Part shown: positions 1-9,104 of the stretch, in pieces
Numbering within the stretch: the stretch's first letter is position 1
Layout of the letters: each line of letters starts with the position of its first letter
Assembly: GCF_900100655.1 (NCBI RefSeq)
Contig: NZ_FNCE01000008.1
Location: 1 to 64,000 of the forward strand
From: Limimonas halophila
Lineage (GTDB): Bacteria; Pseudomonadota; Alphaproteobacteria; Kiloniellales; Rhodovibrionaceae
Direction: 5' to 3'
Length of the DNA: 64,000 bases
Made by a program: the position numbers and the translations under genes
Notes under the pieces: model-generated
Databases searched by the model: none
Seen by the model: the letters and a program-made list of their open reading frames with translations, nothing else
Told to the model about the DNA's origin: nothing

Positions 1-17
1 CCGCCACCAATGGGCCA

Positions 18-165
18 CGCTGAACGCTTGGCAGCTTCACCCCATCAAACGGCGACACCTGGGGCACCGGTCGCACAGCAGGCCCTTTCGCCGCCGCCAC
101 CGCCACGCCAAAGGCGAACCTCGACAGCTTCACACCGTCTTCGCCGCGCGCTGAACGCTTGGCAG
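18..165. repeat. Direct repeat pair upstream of tRNA-Gly
   Basis: A 17-base string CGCTGAACGCTTGGCAG occurs at 18-34 and again at 149-165. The first copy is followed by CTTCACCCC and a related CTTCACACC lies at 128-136, so the duplication is imperfect and larger than the exact match. No convincing gene covers 1-210. The repeat may be the tail of a repeat-bearing locus that lies outside the window. Confidence 0.4.
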
Positions 166-210
166 CCGCGGGCACATCGGCTATATGACGGAGGTGAACG
201 CGAGCCGGAT

Positions 211-285
211 GCGGGCGTAGCTCAGGGGTAGAGCACCAGCCTCCCATGCTGGTAGTCGCGGGTTCGAATCCCGTCGCCCGCTCCA
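211..285 (+). tRNA. tRNA-Gly (anticodon CCC)
   Basis: A complete cloverleaf can be drawn. The acceptor stem GCGGGCG (211-217) pairs with CGCCCGC (275-281), the anticodon stem CCAGC/GCTGG encloses the loop CTCCCAT giving anticodon CCC, and the T arm carries GGTTCGAATCC. The discriminator is T at 282 and CCA (283-285) is encoded in the DNA. It decodes GGG glycine codons, which are expected in a GC-rich genome. Confidence 0.95.
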
Positions 286-318
286 TTTCCCACCGCGCCT
301 CACACAAAGCCGAAAAGC

Positions 319-1155
319 TCAACCCCAGGCCTCGTCCACGGCCAGGGCGGCCGATTGCTTCTGGTGCACGGCGTACAGCCGGTCCAGCGCCTCGCGTTCC
401 AGCCTCGGATCGTCGTCGGGCGCGGTGCCGCACGAAGCCAGCGCCTTGCGCACGTCCACGCGCCGGCCGAGGAATTTCAGCGCCACGGTCGCCGTGGTCG
501 GGTGCCGGCCGGGCGAGAGTGCCAGCCACGTCTGGAGCCCGTTCAGCCAGGTCAGGTGGTTGCCGTACGCGGGGTACAGGATCGTGTAGCAGAAGTTGTG
601 CGCCCCGAGCATCTCGTATTCGACGACGTGGATGCGGTCGGTGAGCACCACCACCTCGCCCACATATTTCAGGGTGTTGCGCGGCCCCTTGGACGAGGCC
701 GGCCGACTCGCCAGCTCCACGTTCTTCCATACCGCGCGGCCCTGGTCGTGGAAGATGTGCACCAGGGACTTGGTGATGGCGTTGTCGCCGGCGCCCGAAT
801 AGAAATAGCGGTGGTAGTAGCCGTAGTAGCGGTCGGGCAGCGGCTGGGCGTTGGCGTAGACCTGCGGCGGATAGCCGGGCAGCGGCGATGCGCCGCCGAA
901 CCGGGCGGACGCGCCGGGCTTGAGCGCCACGATCTCGGCGAAGCGCGCGTGCGGCATGCGCAGTTCGGACTCCTCCACGCCGAAGTGATCGCAGATGCGC
1001 CGCATGCTCCGGCGCGAAGGCGCGGCCGTGCCCGCCAGGTAGCGGTTGAACTGCGCCCGGTTGATGTCCATGCGCCGGCACACCTCGGCGATGGAGGGTG
1101 CGTAGCTGCACAGCAGCGCCAGGTTTTGCGCAAAGTCGGCGTCGCTGTCCGCCAT
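319..1155 (-). CDS. XRE-type helix-turn-helix transcriptional regulator
   Basis: This 278-residue protein has an N-terminal Cro/C1-like helix-turn-helix (about residues 20-65, containing VCRRMDINRAQFNRYLAG) followed by a large C-terminal part of roughly 200 residues that I do not recognise but which is rich in Tyr and Gly and could bind a ligand. The start ATG at 1155 is preceded on the minus strand by GGGAGG. The gene is divergent from the CocE-type hydrolase at 1310, and a palindrome lies between them, so local control of that hydrolase and the peptide importer is plausible. The DNA-binding class is clear; the ligand and target are inference. Confidence 0.8.
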   Translation of the reverse strand: MADSDADFAQNLALLCSYAPSIAEVCRRMDINRAQFNRYLAGTAAPSRRSMRRICDHFGVEESELRMPHARFAEIVALKPGASARFGGASPLPGYPPQVYANAQPLPDRYYGYYHRYFYSGAGDNAITKSLVHIFHDQGRAVWKNVELASRPASSKGPRNTLKYVGEVVVLTDRIHVVEYEMLGAHNFCYTILYPAYGNHLTWLNGLQTWLALSPGRHPTTATVALKFLGRRVDVRKALASCGTAPDDDPRLEREALDRLYAVHQKQSAALAVDEAWG

Positions 1156-1200
1156 CCCGGCCTCCCGGCGGCCTGCTCATCAGCCCGGTTGTGATGCTAG

Positions 1201-1236
1201 ATGATGCGCCGTGCGCGTCAACGCGCATCATGCGCG
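1201..1236. promoter_or_regulatory. Nested palindromes, candidate operator of the divergent regulator
   Basis: ATGATGCGC (1201-1209) is an inverted repeat of GCGCATCAT (1223-1231) with a 13-base spacer. CGCGCAT-C-ATGCGCG (1222-1236) is in addition a perfect 7-1-7 palindrome. Both lie between the start codons of the XRE regulator (1155) and the hydrolase (1310), the usual place for an autoregulatory operator. Confidence 0.45.
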
Positions 1237-1309
1237 AAAGCGTCCGCGAAATTGTTGCCCGCGCGCCGGGCGGCGTACCCTGCTGATCCAACGGTTACGG
1301 GGAGAGATT

Positions 1310-3340
1310 ATGGACGCCGGCACAGTGGACACGCGCGCGATCGAAGAGCTTTCCAACGTCTGGATTCCCATGCCCGACGGCACGCGCCTGGCGGCGCGGA
1401 TCTGGCTGCCGCCGGGCGCGCGCACGGAGCCGGTGCCGGCGATCCTGGAGTACATCCCCTACCGCAAATCCGACCACACCGCCCCGCGCGACAGCGAGAT
1501 GCACCCCTACTTCGCCGCCAAGGGCTACGCCTCGCTGCGTGTGGACCTGCGCGGCAGCGGCGATTCCGAGGGGCTGCTGCAGGACGAGTACCTGGAACAG
1601 GAGCTTCAGGACGGCTGCGCCATCCTGCGCTGGCTGGCCGAGCAGCCCTGGTGCACCGGCACGGTGGGGATGATCGGCATCTCCTGGGGCGGCTTCAACG
1701 GCCTCCAGGTCGCCGCCAAGCAGCCGCCGGAGCTGGGCGCGGTGGTCTCGGTCGCCTCCACCGACGACCGCTACAGCGACGACGTCCACCACATGGGCGG
1801 CTGCATGCTGGCCGATAACCTGACGTGGGCCACGAACATGCTCGCCCACACCTCGATGCCGCCGGACCCGGCGACCGTGGGCGAGAGCTGGCGCGAGCAG
1901 TGGCTGGACCGCCTGCGCCACAGCGGCTTCTGGCTGGACACCTGGCTGCGCCACCAGCGCCGCGACGCCTACTGGCAGCACGGCTCGGTGTGCGAGGACT
2001 ATTCGGCCATCAAGGCGCCCATCTACGCCGTTTCCGGCTGGGCCGACGGCTATTCGGACGCCGTCTTCCGCCTGCTGCGCAACCTGGACGCGCCGTGCAA
2101 GGGCCTCGTCGGCCCGTGGAGCCACACCTACCCGCACCTCGGCGAGCCCGGTCCGGCCATCGGCTTCCTGCAGGAGTGCGTGCGCTGGTTCGACCACTGG
2201 CTGAAGGGCGTCGACACCGGGATCATGGATGAGCCGCGCCTGCACATGTGGATGAAGGACAGCGTGCAGCCCGCGACCTCCTACGAATGCCTGCCGGGCC
2301 GCTGGATCGCCGAGCGCGACTGGCCCGCGCCGGACATCACGCACCAGCGCCACACCCTGACGAGCTGCGGCCTGGAAACGGCCCCGGACGCGGGCGCGGC
2401 CGACGGCACCCCCAGCTGGGTGCGCTCGCCGCTGCACGTGGGCCTCTACGCGGGCAAGTGGTGCGCCTACGCCAACGGCCCCGACATGCCCCACGACCAG
2501 CGCCTGGAGGACGGCGGCGCGGTCGTCTTCGACGGGCCCGAGCTTGCGCAGCGCACCGAGATCTGCGGCGCGCCCGAGGTGACGCTCGACCTCGCCAGCG
2601 ACAAGCCGGTGGCGATGGTGGCCGTGCGCCTGTCCGACGTGCAGCCGGGCGGCGAGGCCACGCGCATCACCTACGGCCTGCTCAACCTCACCCATCGCGA
2701 GCGCGACGACCAACCCGAGCCGCTGGCGCCCGGCCAGCGCTACCGCGTCACCGTGCGCCTGCACGAGATCGCCTACGCCCTGCCGGCGGGCCACCACCTG
2801 CGCCTGGCGATCTCCTCGTCCTACTGGCCGCTCGCCTGGCCGTCGCCCGAGCCCGCGAAGCTGACGATCTGGCCGGGCACGAGCACCTTCGACCTGCCCG
2901 TGCGCCCCATCAAGGCCGCGGACGCGGAGGGCCTGCCGCCCTTCGGCGAGCCCGAGATGGCGCCGGGCGATCCCAAGGAAGTCGACACCAAGGCCGAGCA
3001 GAACTGGTGGATCGTCCACGACCTCGCCAAGGACCGCGTGCGGCTGACCGTGCATCAGCGTGAAGGACCGATCCACCTGATCAACCAGGGCATCACCTTC
3101 ACCGAAACCAACGACGAGCATTACGCTTTCACGGGCAACCGGTACGACAGTGTGCGCGCGGAAACCTGGTACCGGCGCGAGGTCAGCCGGCCCGGCTGGG
3201 CGGTCACGACGCTGACGCACTGCGTGCTGACCTCGGACAGCGAGGCCTTCGAGCTGCACGCCGACATCGACGCCTACGAGGGCGATCAGCGCGTCTACAC
3301 GCACAGCATCCACAACCGGATTCCGCGCGACCTCGTCTAG
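1310..3340 (+). CDS. CocE/NonD family alpha/beta hydrolase (X-Pro dipeptidyl-peptidase S15-like)
   Basis: The 676-residue length and layout match the CocE/S15 family: an N-terminal alpha/beta hydrolase domain, then a C-terminal jelly-roll (about residues 400-560, with DLASDKPVAMVAVRLSDV). The nucleophile is Ser125 in GISWGG, and EYIPYRKSD near residue 47 carries the Tyr of the family's oxyanion region. Family members hydrolyse esters, amides or proline-type peptides. The start was set at ATG 1310 because GGGGAGAG lies just upstream; an in-frame ATG at 1211 would run through the palindrome region. It lies 101 bases before the binding-protein gene of a peptide-type ABC importer, suggesting that imported substrates are cleaved by this enzyme. 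No signal peptide is visible, so it is probably cytoplasmic. Confidence 0.88.
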   Translation: MDAGTVDTRAIEELSNVWIPMPDGTRLAARIWLPPGARTEPVPAILEYIPYRKSDHTAPRDSEMHPYFAAKGYASLRVDLRGSGDSEGLLQDEYLEQELQDGCAILRWLAEQPWCTGTVGMIGISWGGFNGLQVAAKQPPELGAVVSVASTDDRYSDDVHHMGGCMLADNLTWATNMLAHTSMPPDPATVGESWREQWLDRLRHSGFWLDTWLRHQRRDAYWQHGSVCEDYSAIKAPIYAVSGWADGYSDAVFRLLRNLDAPCKGLVGPWSHTYPHLGEPGPAIGFLQECVRWFDHWLKGVDTGIMDEPRLHMWMKDSVQPATSYECLPGRWIAERDWPAPDITHQRHTLTSCGLETAPDAGAADGTPSWVRSPLHVGLYAGKWCAYANGPDMPHDQRLEDGGAVVFDGPELAQRTEICGAPEVTLDLASDKPVAMVAVRLSDVQPGGEATRITYGLLNLTHRERDDQPEPLAPGQRYRVTVRLHEIAYALPAGHHLRLAISSSYWPLAWPSPEPAKLTIWPGTSTFDLPVRPIKAADAEGLPPFGEPEMAPGDPKEVDTKAEQNWWIVHDLAKDRVRLTVHQREGPIHLINQGITFTETNDEHYAFTGNRYDSVRAETWYRREVSRPGWAVTTLTHCVLTSDSEAFELHADIDAYEGDQRVYTHSIHNRIPRDLV

Positions 3341-3441
3341 CGGCGTGCGGAGTCCGCGAACGCGGCGCCAAAGCCAAAACGATCACAACCGTGCGCCGCC
3401 GCCTGTGTCTGGGAGATGGGAACCACAAGGAGGTTTCACGG

Positions 3442-5037
3442 ATGGCGGATACCAACACACCCGAGCAGGGCAGCGGCATCAGCCGCCGCGGCCTGCTGCA
3501 AACCGGCGCCGTCGCGGTGATCGGCGGCTCGTTCATGCCGCTGTCGCAGGCCGTGCGCGCCGCCGAGGGATCGGTGCTCACCGCGCGGTCCTACGCCGAC
3601 ATCGACAAGCTCGACCCCGGCTTCTACCAGAACGCCTACAACGTGGACGTGATGAACTGCATCTATTCCAAGCTGGTGCAGTACAAATCCGGCCACGCGT
3701 GGGACTGGGAGCTGCAGGCCGCGGAATCCATCGAACAGGTCGATTCCACGCACATCCGCTTCAAGCTGCGCGAAGGCATCATGTTCACCGGCGGCTACGG
3801 CGAGATGACCGCCGAGGACGTGAAGTTCTCCTTCGAGCGCATCCTGGAGCACGACTCCCCGGTGAAGGGTGACTGGGCGGCGCTCGAGCGCGTGGACGTC
3901 GAGGACAAATACACCGGCGTCATCGTGCTCAACCGGCCCTTCCAGCCGCTGTGGAACATCACGCTGCCCTACGGCGCCGGGCACATCGTCTCCAAGAAGG
4001 CCGTCATGGAGGCGACGGAGAACGGCGGCGACTTCGGCATGAACCCGCCGTGCTTCTCCGGCCCCTACGTGCTGGATGAGTGGAAATCGGGCCAGCACGT
4101 CAAGCTGAAGCGCAACCCGGACTACACGGGCCCGGCGGAGGTCGGCTTCGACGAGGTCCGCATCCTCCCCATGGACGACGACAAGACGGCGGAGATCGCC
4201 TACAAGTCCGGGGACCTGGATTTCACGCAGATCAGCCTCGCCTCGCTGAAGAATTTCAAGCAGTCGCCCCCGGCCAAAACCAAGATCGAGGAGTATCCCT
4301 CGCTCTATTACCTCTGGGTCGGGATGAACCTCGACCATCCCAAGCTGCAGGACAAGAACCTGCGCAAGGCGATCCAGTGGGCGATCAACACGCGCCAGAT
4401 CGTCGACGCCGCCTACTTCGGCCAGGCGGAGCCGTCCACGGGCATCATCGCGCCGGGCCTGGTCGGCCACCGCGAAGAGGCCCTGATCCCGCCCGAAGGC
4501 GACCTGGAAAAGGCCAAGGCGTTCATGGCGAAGGCCGGGGTGGACAGCGTCACGCTGACCATCGACACACTGAACGCGACGACCTTCAAGACGATCGCCG
4601 AGGTGGTGCAGGCGCAGCTCAAGCGCATCGGCGTCGACCTGGAAATCAACGTGCAGGACTCGGGCTCGTTCTGGACGCTCGGGATGGAGAGCGAGGGCGA
4701 CCGCTGGCAGAAGGTCCAGCTGATCGTGAACCGCTTCTCCATGGTGCCCGACCCCTACTACGCCACGCAGTGGTTCACCTGCGAGCAGGTCGGCAAGTGG
4801 AACTGGGAGCGCTTCTGCAACGAGGAATTCGACAAGCTGCACAAGCAGGCCGTCGAGGTCGCGGACAAGGAGAAGCGCGCCGAACTCTACCACCGCATGC
4901 AGGACATCATGGAGGAGTCCGGGGCGTACCGCTTCGTCACCCACGAGGGCAATCCCGTGGTCTACCGCGAGACGGTGTCGGACCCGAGCGTGCGCCCCGA
5001 CGGCCGGCCGCTGTACCGCGACTTCAAGACCGTCTGA
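3442..5037 (+). CDS. ABC transporter substrate-binding protein, family 5 (peptide/nickel type), Tat-exported
   Basis: This 531-residue periplasmic binding protein has a twin-arginine leader (SRRGLLQTGAVAVIGGS, about residues 14-30) ending near AVRAAEG. The family 5 features follow: ITLPYGAGHIVS, the lobe containing FSGPYVLDEWKSGQHVKLKRNPDY, and VRPDGRPLYRDF at the C terminus. The start at 3442 is chosen for the strong AAGGAGGT at 3427-3434. It is the binding component for the permeases and ATPases that follow. Tat export implies folding before secretion, which occurs in a minority of family 5 proteins. The ligand (peptide, opine, sugar-peptide or metal chelate) cannot be read from sequence alone. 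Confidence 0.9.
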   Translation: MADTNTPEQGSGISRRGLLQTGAVAVIGGSFMPLSQAVRAAEGSVLTARSYADIDKLDPGFYQNAYNVDVMNCIYSKLVQYKSGHAWDWELQAAESIEQVDSTHIRFKLREGIMFTGGYGEMTAEDVKFSFERILEHDSPVKGDWAALERVDVEDKYTGVIVLNRPFQPLWNITLPYGAGHIVSKKAVMEATENGGDFGMNPPCFSGPYVLDEWKSGQHVKLKRNPDYTGPAEVGFDEVRILPMDDDKTAEIAYKSGDLDFTQISLASLKNFKQSPPAKTKIEEYPSLYYLWVGMNLDHPKLQDKNLRKAIQWAINTRQIVDAAYFGQAEPSTGIIAPGLVGHREEALIPPEGDLEKAKAFMAKAGVDSVTLTIDTLNATTFKTIAEVVQAQLKRIGVDLEINVQDSGSFWTLGMESEGDRWQKVQLIVNRFSMVPDPYYATQWFTCEQVGKWNWERFCNEEFDKLHKQAVEVADKEKRAELYHRMQDIMEESGAYRFVTHEGNPVVYRETVSDPSVRPDGRPLYRDFKTV

Positions 5038-5059
5038 CCCCCGCGCACCAACCGTCCGT

Positions 5060-5088
5060 CCGGCGGGCTTCCGGGTGGAGCCCGCCGG
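5060..5088 (+). promoter_or_regulatory. Intercistronic stem-loop after the binding-protein gene
   Basis: CCGGCGGGCT (5060-5069) and AGCCCGCCGG (5079-5088) form a perfect 10-bp stem with a 9-base loop and no following T-run. In importer operons such a hairpin typically protects the 3' end of the binding-protein mRNA or weakens read-through, so that binding protein exceeds permease. That role is inferred from position. Confidence 0.5.
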
Positions 5089-5122
5089 GCCGCATGGGGA
5101 TACAACGGGAGGGTGACGCGCC

Positions 5123-6064
5123 GTGTGGTTCTTTCTGGCCCGCCGGGTGGGCCTTGCCGCGGCGATCGTGATCGTGGCGGTGACGCTGCTCTACCTCATG
5201 ATCCACGCCGTACCGGGCGACCCGGCCTCCATCATCCTCGGCCCGCGCGCAACGCCCGAGCTGAAGGCCGAATTGCGCGCCGAAATGGGCCTCAACCAGC
5301 CCCTGCCGCTCCAGATCCTGGGCTTCTTCTGGGATCTGCTCCATGGGGACCTGGGCCGGGACGTCTTTTCCGACCGTCCCGTGGCGGACATCGTTTTCGA
5401 GCGCCTGCCCCACACGATCACGCTGATCCTGACCTCGATCGCGTGGGCGGCGGCGATCGGCATCCCGCTGGGGTGCTATTCCGCCATGCGCCGCAACACC
5501 GTGATCGACAAGATCACGGGCGTGCTCTCGGTGAGCACGATCGCCATACCCTCCTTCGTCATGGCGCTCTACGCGCTCCTGCTGTTCGCGGTAACGCTGA
5601 ACTGGCTGCCCGCCATCGGCGTCGGCGACGGCGGCTTCTGGGACGGGCTCGAACACCTGATCCTGCCCGCCTTCGCCGTGGGCATCTCCTGGGTGGGCTA
5701 CATGGCCCGCATCGTCCGCGCCTCGATGCTGGAGGTGCTGGGCGAGAACCACGTGCGCATGGTGCGCGCCTTCGGCGTCGCGGAGCGGCACATCGTCACG
5801 CGCTACGCCCTGCCCATCGCCATTATGCCCACGGTCACGCTCGTCGGTGTGGGCATGGCCCACCTGCTCTCGGCCGCGGTGTTCGCCGAGACGGTGTTCG
5901 CCCGGCCCGGCGTGGGCTCGCTGATCGTGGATGCGGTGGACTCGCGCAACTACCCGGTCGTCATGGGCTGTGTGCTGGTGACCACGGGGCTCTTCGTCAT
6001 CGCCACCACGATCGCGGACGTCATCAACGGGCTGCTCGACCCCCGGACACGGGAGAACCTGTGA
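5123..6064 (+). CDS. ABC transporter permease, DppB type
   Basis: A 313-residue inner-membrane permease with the usual layout: N-terminal helix (FFLARRVGLAAAIVIVAVTLL), the conserved HAVPGDPASIILGPRATPE periplasmic segment, and the EAA-like cytoplasmic loop around GENHVRMVRAFGVAERHIVTRYALPIAIMP that contacts the ATPases. It starts with GTG at 5123 behind GGGAGGG. It forms a heterodimeric channel with the next gene. DppB/OppB-type membership is clear; substrate specificity follows the binding protein. Confidence 0.92.
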   Translation: MWFFLARRVGLAAAIVIVAVTLLYLMIHAVPGDPASIILGPRATPELKAELRAEMGLNQPLPLQILGFFWDLLHGDLGRDVFSDRPVADIVFERLPHTITLILTSIAWAAAIGIPLGCYSAMRRNTVIDKITGVLSVSTIAIPSFVMALYALLLFAVTLNWLPAIGVGDGGFWDGLEHLILPAFAVGISWVGYMARIVRASMLEVLGENHVRMVRAFGVAERHIVTRYALPIAIMPTVTLVGVGMAHLLSAAVFAETVFARPGVGSLIVDAVDSRNYPVVMGCVLVTTGLFVIATTIADVINGLLDPRTRENL

Positions 6065-6065
6065 C

Positions 6066-6959
6066 ATGACCGCGGCGGCACACACCGGGGCGGCGTCCGG
6101 CGGCAAGCGCCGGCCGAGCGCCCTCCTGCAGCACTGGCGGCGCCTGCGCCGCGACCAGCTCGGCCTGTTCGGCCTGATCCTCGTGGTTCTGATGGTGGGC
6201 AGCGCCATCCTGGCGCCGTGGATCGTCCCGTACGACCACACGCAGATCATGGCGGGCGGACGGCTGACCGCGCCCTCGTGGGACCACATCATGGGCACGG
6301 ACCAGCTCGGCCGCGACGTCTTCTCGCGCGTCATCATGGGCGGGCGCGTGGCGCTCCAGGTCGCGCTCGCGGCGCTGGCGACGGCGCTCTCGGCGGGGCT
6401 GGTGCTCGGCCTCATCGCCGGCTTCGGCCCGCGCTGGCTGGACAGCGGCATGCTGCTGGTGCTCGACGCCATCCGCGCCTTCCCGGTGGTCATTTTCGCC
6501 CTGGCGGTGGTGACGCTGCTGGGCCCCAGCCTGTGGACCGTGGTCCTGGTGGTGGCGATCACCTCGGTCCCCATCTACGCGCGCATCGTGCGCACGCAGA
6601 CCCAGTCCCTGCGCAACGACGAATTCATCCAGGCCGAACGCGCGCTGGGCGCGGGCACGCCGCGCATCTTGGCGGTGCACGTCATGCCCAACGTGATCGG
6701 CCCGCTGCTGATCCTGGCCAGCATGGACGTGCCGCTCGTGATCACGATGGAAGCGGGCCTGAGCTTCCTGGGCATGGGTGTGCAGCCGCCCACGCCCTCC
6801 TGGGGCACGATCCTCAACGACGGCTTCAACTACATCAGCAACTCGCCCTGGCCGGTGATCGCGGGCGGCATTCCGATCATCATCACCACGCTGGGCTTCA
6901 CCTTCCTGGGCGAGGCGCTGCGCGACATCTTCGATCCCAAGCTGCGAAAGGATCTGTGA
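6066..6959 (+). CDS. ABC transporter permease, DppC type
   Basis: A 297-residue partner permease beginning one base after the stop of the previous gene. It has the N-terminal helix of OppC_N type, the motif HIMGTDQLGRDVFSRVIMGGRV that marks DppC/OppC proteins, and the coupling loop around IQAERALGAGTPRILAVHVMPNVIGPLL. The C terminus is the usual FLGEALRDIFDPKLRK. Together with the DppB-type protein it makes the inner-membrane pore. Confidence 0.92.
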   Translation: MTAAAHTGAASGGKRRPSALLQHWRRLRRDQLGLFGLILVVLMVGSAILAPWIVPYDHTQIMAGGRLTAPSWDHIMGTDQLGRDVFSRVIMGGRVALQVALAALATALSAGLVLGLIAGFGPRWLDSGMLLVLDAIRAFPVVIFALAVVTLLGPSLWTVVLVVAITSVPIYARIVRTQTQSLRNDEFIQAERALGAGTPRILAVHVMPNVIGPLLILASMDVPLVITMEAGLSFLGMGVQPPTPSWGTILNDGFNYISNSPWPVIAGGIPIIITTLGFTFLGEALRDIFDPKLRKDL

Positions 6960-7954
6960 TGGCGACCGCGGCCGATCCCCTGCTGGACATCCAGGGCCTG
7001 TCGCTGGACTTCGCCAGCCCGGCGGGCCCCGTCCACGCCCTGCGCGACATCGACGTCACCGTGCCGCGCGGGCGCATCGTCGGCGTCGTTGGCGAAAGCG
7101 GCTGTGGCAAGTCCACGCTGGCCTCGACGATCATCCGTCTGCTCGCCGCCAACGCCAGCATCGTCTCGGGCCACATCCTGTTCGAGGGCGAGGACCTGGC
7201 AACGGCGAGCGAGCGCCGCATGCGCCAGCTGCGCGGCTCGCGCATGTCGATGATCTTCCAGGACCCCATGACGGCCCTGAACCCCGTGCGCTCGATCGGC
7301 GATCAGATGATCGAAATCCAGCACCGCATGGGCGGGTCGAAGGCGGACAAGCGCCGGCGCGCGCGCGACATGCTGGCGACCGTGGGCATCCCCGACCCGG
7401 ACAACCGCCTCACCGCCTATCCGCACCAGTTCTCCGGCGGCATGCGCCAGCGCATCTGCATCGCCATGGCGCTCTTGGTGGAGCCGTCGCTGATCCTGGC
7501 GGACGAGCCCACGACGGCGCTGGACGCCACGCTGGAGGTGCAGATCGTCAACCTGCTCAAGCGCCTGCAGGCCGACACGGGGTGCTCCATCCTCTTCGTC
7601 TCCCACCACCTCGGCACGGTGACGGAGCTGTGCGACGACGTGGTGGTGATGTACGCGGGCGAGGTCGTGGAAGCCGGCGACGTGCGCGAGATCTTCCACA
7701 ACCCCAGCCACCCCTACACCCAGGCGCTGCTGCGCTGCGATCCGGGCCGCATCCGCGAGCCCACGCGCCAGCTGCCCACCATCCCCGGCGAGATCCCGGA
7801 CCTTTCCGACCTGCCGCCGGGCTGCATCTTCCAGAACCGCTGCCCGCGGGCGCACGCCCGCTGCGCCCGCGAGGCGCCCGGCCGCCACCGCGTGAGCGAG
7901 GGCCACACGGCGAGCTGCCACCTGCTCGCCGAGACCGAGGAGGTGCCGGCATGA
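6959..7954 (+). CDS. ABC transporter ATP-binding protein, DppD type
   Basis: A 331-residue ATPase starting at ATG 6959, which overlaps the stop codon of the permease (TGATG), so translation is coupled. Walker A GESGCGKS is at residues 45-52, the Q-loop follows in MIFQDPM, the signature is FSGGMRQR, and Walker B is LILADEPT. The C-terminal oligopeptide-transporter extension with CIFQNRCPRAHARC is present. It energises the importer together with the next gene. Confidence 0.93.
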   Translation: MATAADPLLDIQGLSLDFASPAGPVHALRDIDVTVPRGRIVGVVGESGCGKSTLASTIIRLLAANASIVSGHILFEGEDLATASERRMRQLRGSRMSMIFQDPMTALNPVRSIGDQMIEIQHRMGGSKADKRRRARDMLATVGIPDPDNRLTAYPHQFSGGMRQRICIAMALLVEPSLILADEPTTALDATLEVQIVNLLKRLQADTGCSILFVSHHLGTVTELCDDVVVMYAGEVVEAGDVREIFHNPSHPYTQALLRCDPGRIREPTRQLPTIPGEIPDLSDLPPGCIFQNRCPRAHARCAREAPGRHRVSEGHTASCHLLAETEEVPA

Positions 7955-8952
7955 GCGAGCCGCTGCTCTCCGTCGAGGACCTGCGCGTGCGCTTCCGCAG
8001 CCTGGGCACGGTGCGCGCGCTGGTGCGCGGCGTGCACGATCCCTTCATCGACGCCGTCTGCGGCGTGTCCTTCGAGGTCCGGGCCGGCGAGACCCTCGGG
8101 CTGGTGGGCGAGAGCGGCTCCGGCAAGTCCACGGTCGCCCGGGCGATCATGGGCCTGACGCCCTCGCAGGAGGGCTCGGTCCGCTTCGAGGGGCGGGAAC
8201 TGCGCGGCATGGCGGCGCGCGAGCTGCGCGCCCTGCGGGCCGACATGGCGATGATGTTCCAGGACCCCGTGGGCTCGCTGTCGCCGCGCCTGACGGTGCG
8301 GGCGCTCATCACCGAGCCCTTCCGCATCCACGGGCGCACGGACGTGGACCTGGACGCCGAGGCCGACCGCCTCCTGCAGATGGTGGGGCTGACGCCGGAC
8401 TTCGGCGGGCGCTTCCCCCACCAGCTCTCCGGCGGGCAGGCGCGGCGCGTGGGCGTGGCGCGGGCGCTGGCGCTCAACCCCAAGCTCATCATCGCCGATG
8501 AGCCCACGGCGGGGCTGGACGTCTCCGTTCAGGGGGAGGTGCTGAACCTGCTCGCGCACCTGCAGCAGGAACTCGGGCTCGCGATCCTCATCATCACCCA
8601 CAACCTGAACGTGGTCCGCCACGTCACCGACCGCACGGCCATCATGTACCTCGGCCGCTTCGTCGAGCAGGGCGAGACGGAAACCATCTTCCGCGCGCCG
8701 CGCCACCCCTACACGGCGGCGCTGCTCTCGGCGAACCCGGAGCCCGACCCGGACGCCGAGCATGCGCGCGTGGAGCTCCAGGGCGAGGTGCCCAGCCTGA
8801 TGAACCGGCCCTCGGGCTGCGAGTTCCACCCGCGCTGCCCCTATGCCCAGGACCGGTGCGCGCGGACCGCGCCGCCCCTGACCGAAGCCGGCGGCGCGCA
8901 CCGCTACACCTGCCACTTCCCCTTGAACGCCGAGGCCATGGCGGCCGAATAA
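7951..8952 (+). CDS. ABC transporter ATP-binding protein, DppF type
   Basis: This 333-residue second ATPase overlaps the stop of the first by four bases (ATGA). It has Walker A GESGSGKS at residues 53-60, signature LSGGQARR, Walker B LIIADEPT, and the C-terminal cysteine-containing extension FHPRCPYAQDRC of this family. Two different ATPases per importer are typical for Dpp/Opp systems. It is the last gene of the operon, ahead of a strong terminator. Confidence 0.93.
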   Translation: MSEPLLSVEDLRVRFRSLGTVRALVRGVHDPFIDAVCGVSFEVRAGETLGLVGESGSGKSTVARAIMGLTPSQEGSVRFEGRELRGMAARELRALRADMAMMFQDPVGSLSPRLTVRALITEPFRIHGRTDVDLDAEADRLLQMVGLTPDFGGRFPHQLSGGQARRVGVARALALNPKLIIADEPTAGLDVSVQGEVLNLLAHLQQELGLAILIITHNLNVVRHVTDRTAIMYLGRFVEQGETETIFRAPRHPYTAALLSANPEPDPDAEHARVELQGEVPSLMNRPSGCEFHPRCPYAQDRCARTAPPLTEAGGAHRYTCHFPLNAEAMAAE

Positions 8953-8992
8953 CACCGACGCCCCCGCGAATCGCGCGGGCTCACAAAAAATC

Positions 8993-9027
8993 GGGGCGCG
9001 GCGGGAGATCTGCCGCGCCCCTTTTTT
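8993..9027 (+). terminator. Rho-independent terminator of the peptide importer operon
   Basis: A perfect 10-bp stem GGGGCGCGGC (8993-9002) / GCCGCGCCCC (9012-9021) with a 9-base loop is followed by six T (9022-9027). It sits 40 bases after the stop codon of the last ATPase gene and faces rightwards. Confidence 0.93.
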
Positions 9028-9104
9028 CATGTCCGGCCGTATGGTCCGTGTGCCGGCGGCGTTATACCAGCGAGCCAATCAAGTCATAAGCTGCGCGAGC
9101 ATAA

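Noticed and set aside
1295-3313. A 672-codon minus-strand frame opposite the CocE hydrolase
   Set aside because: The plus strand has the catalytic GISWGG motif and a ribosome site; the minus frame is composition-driven.
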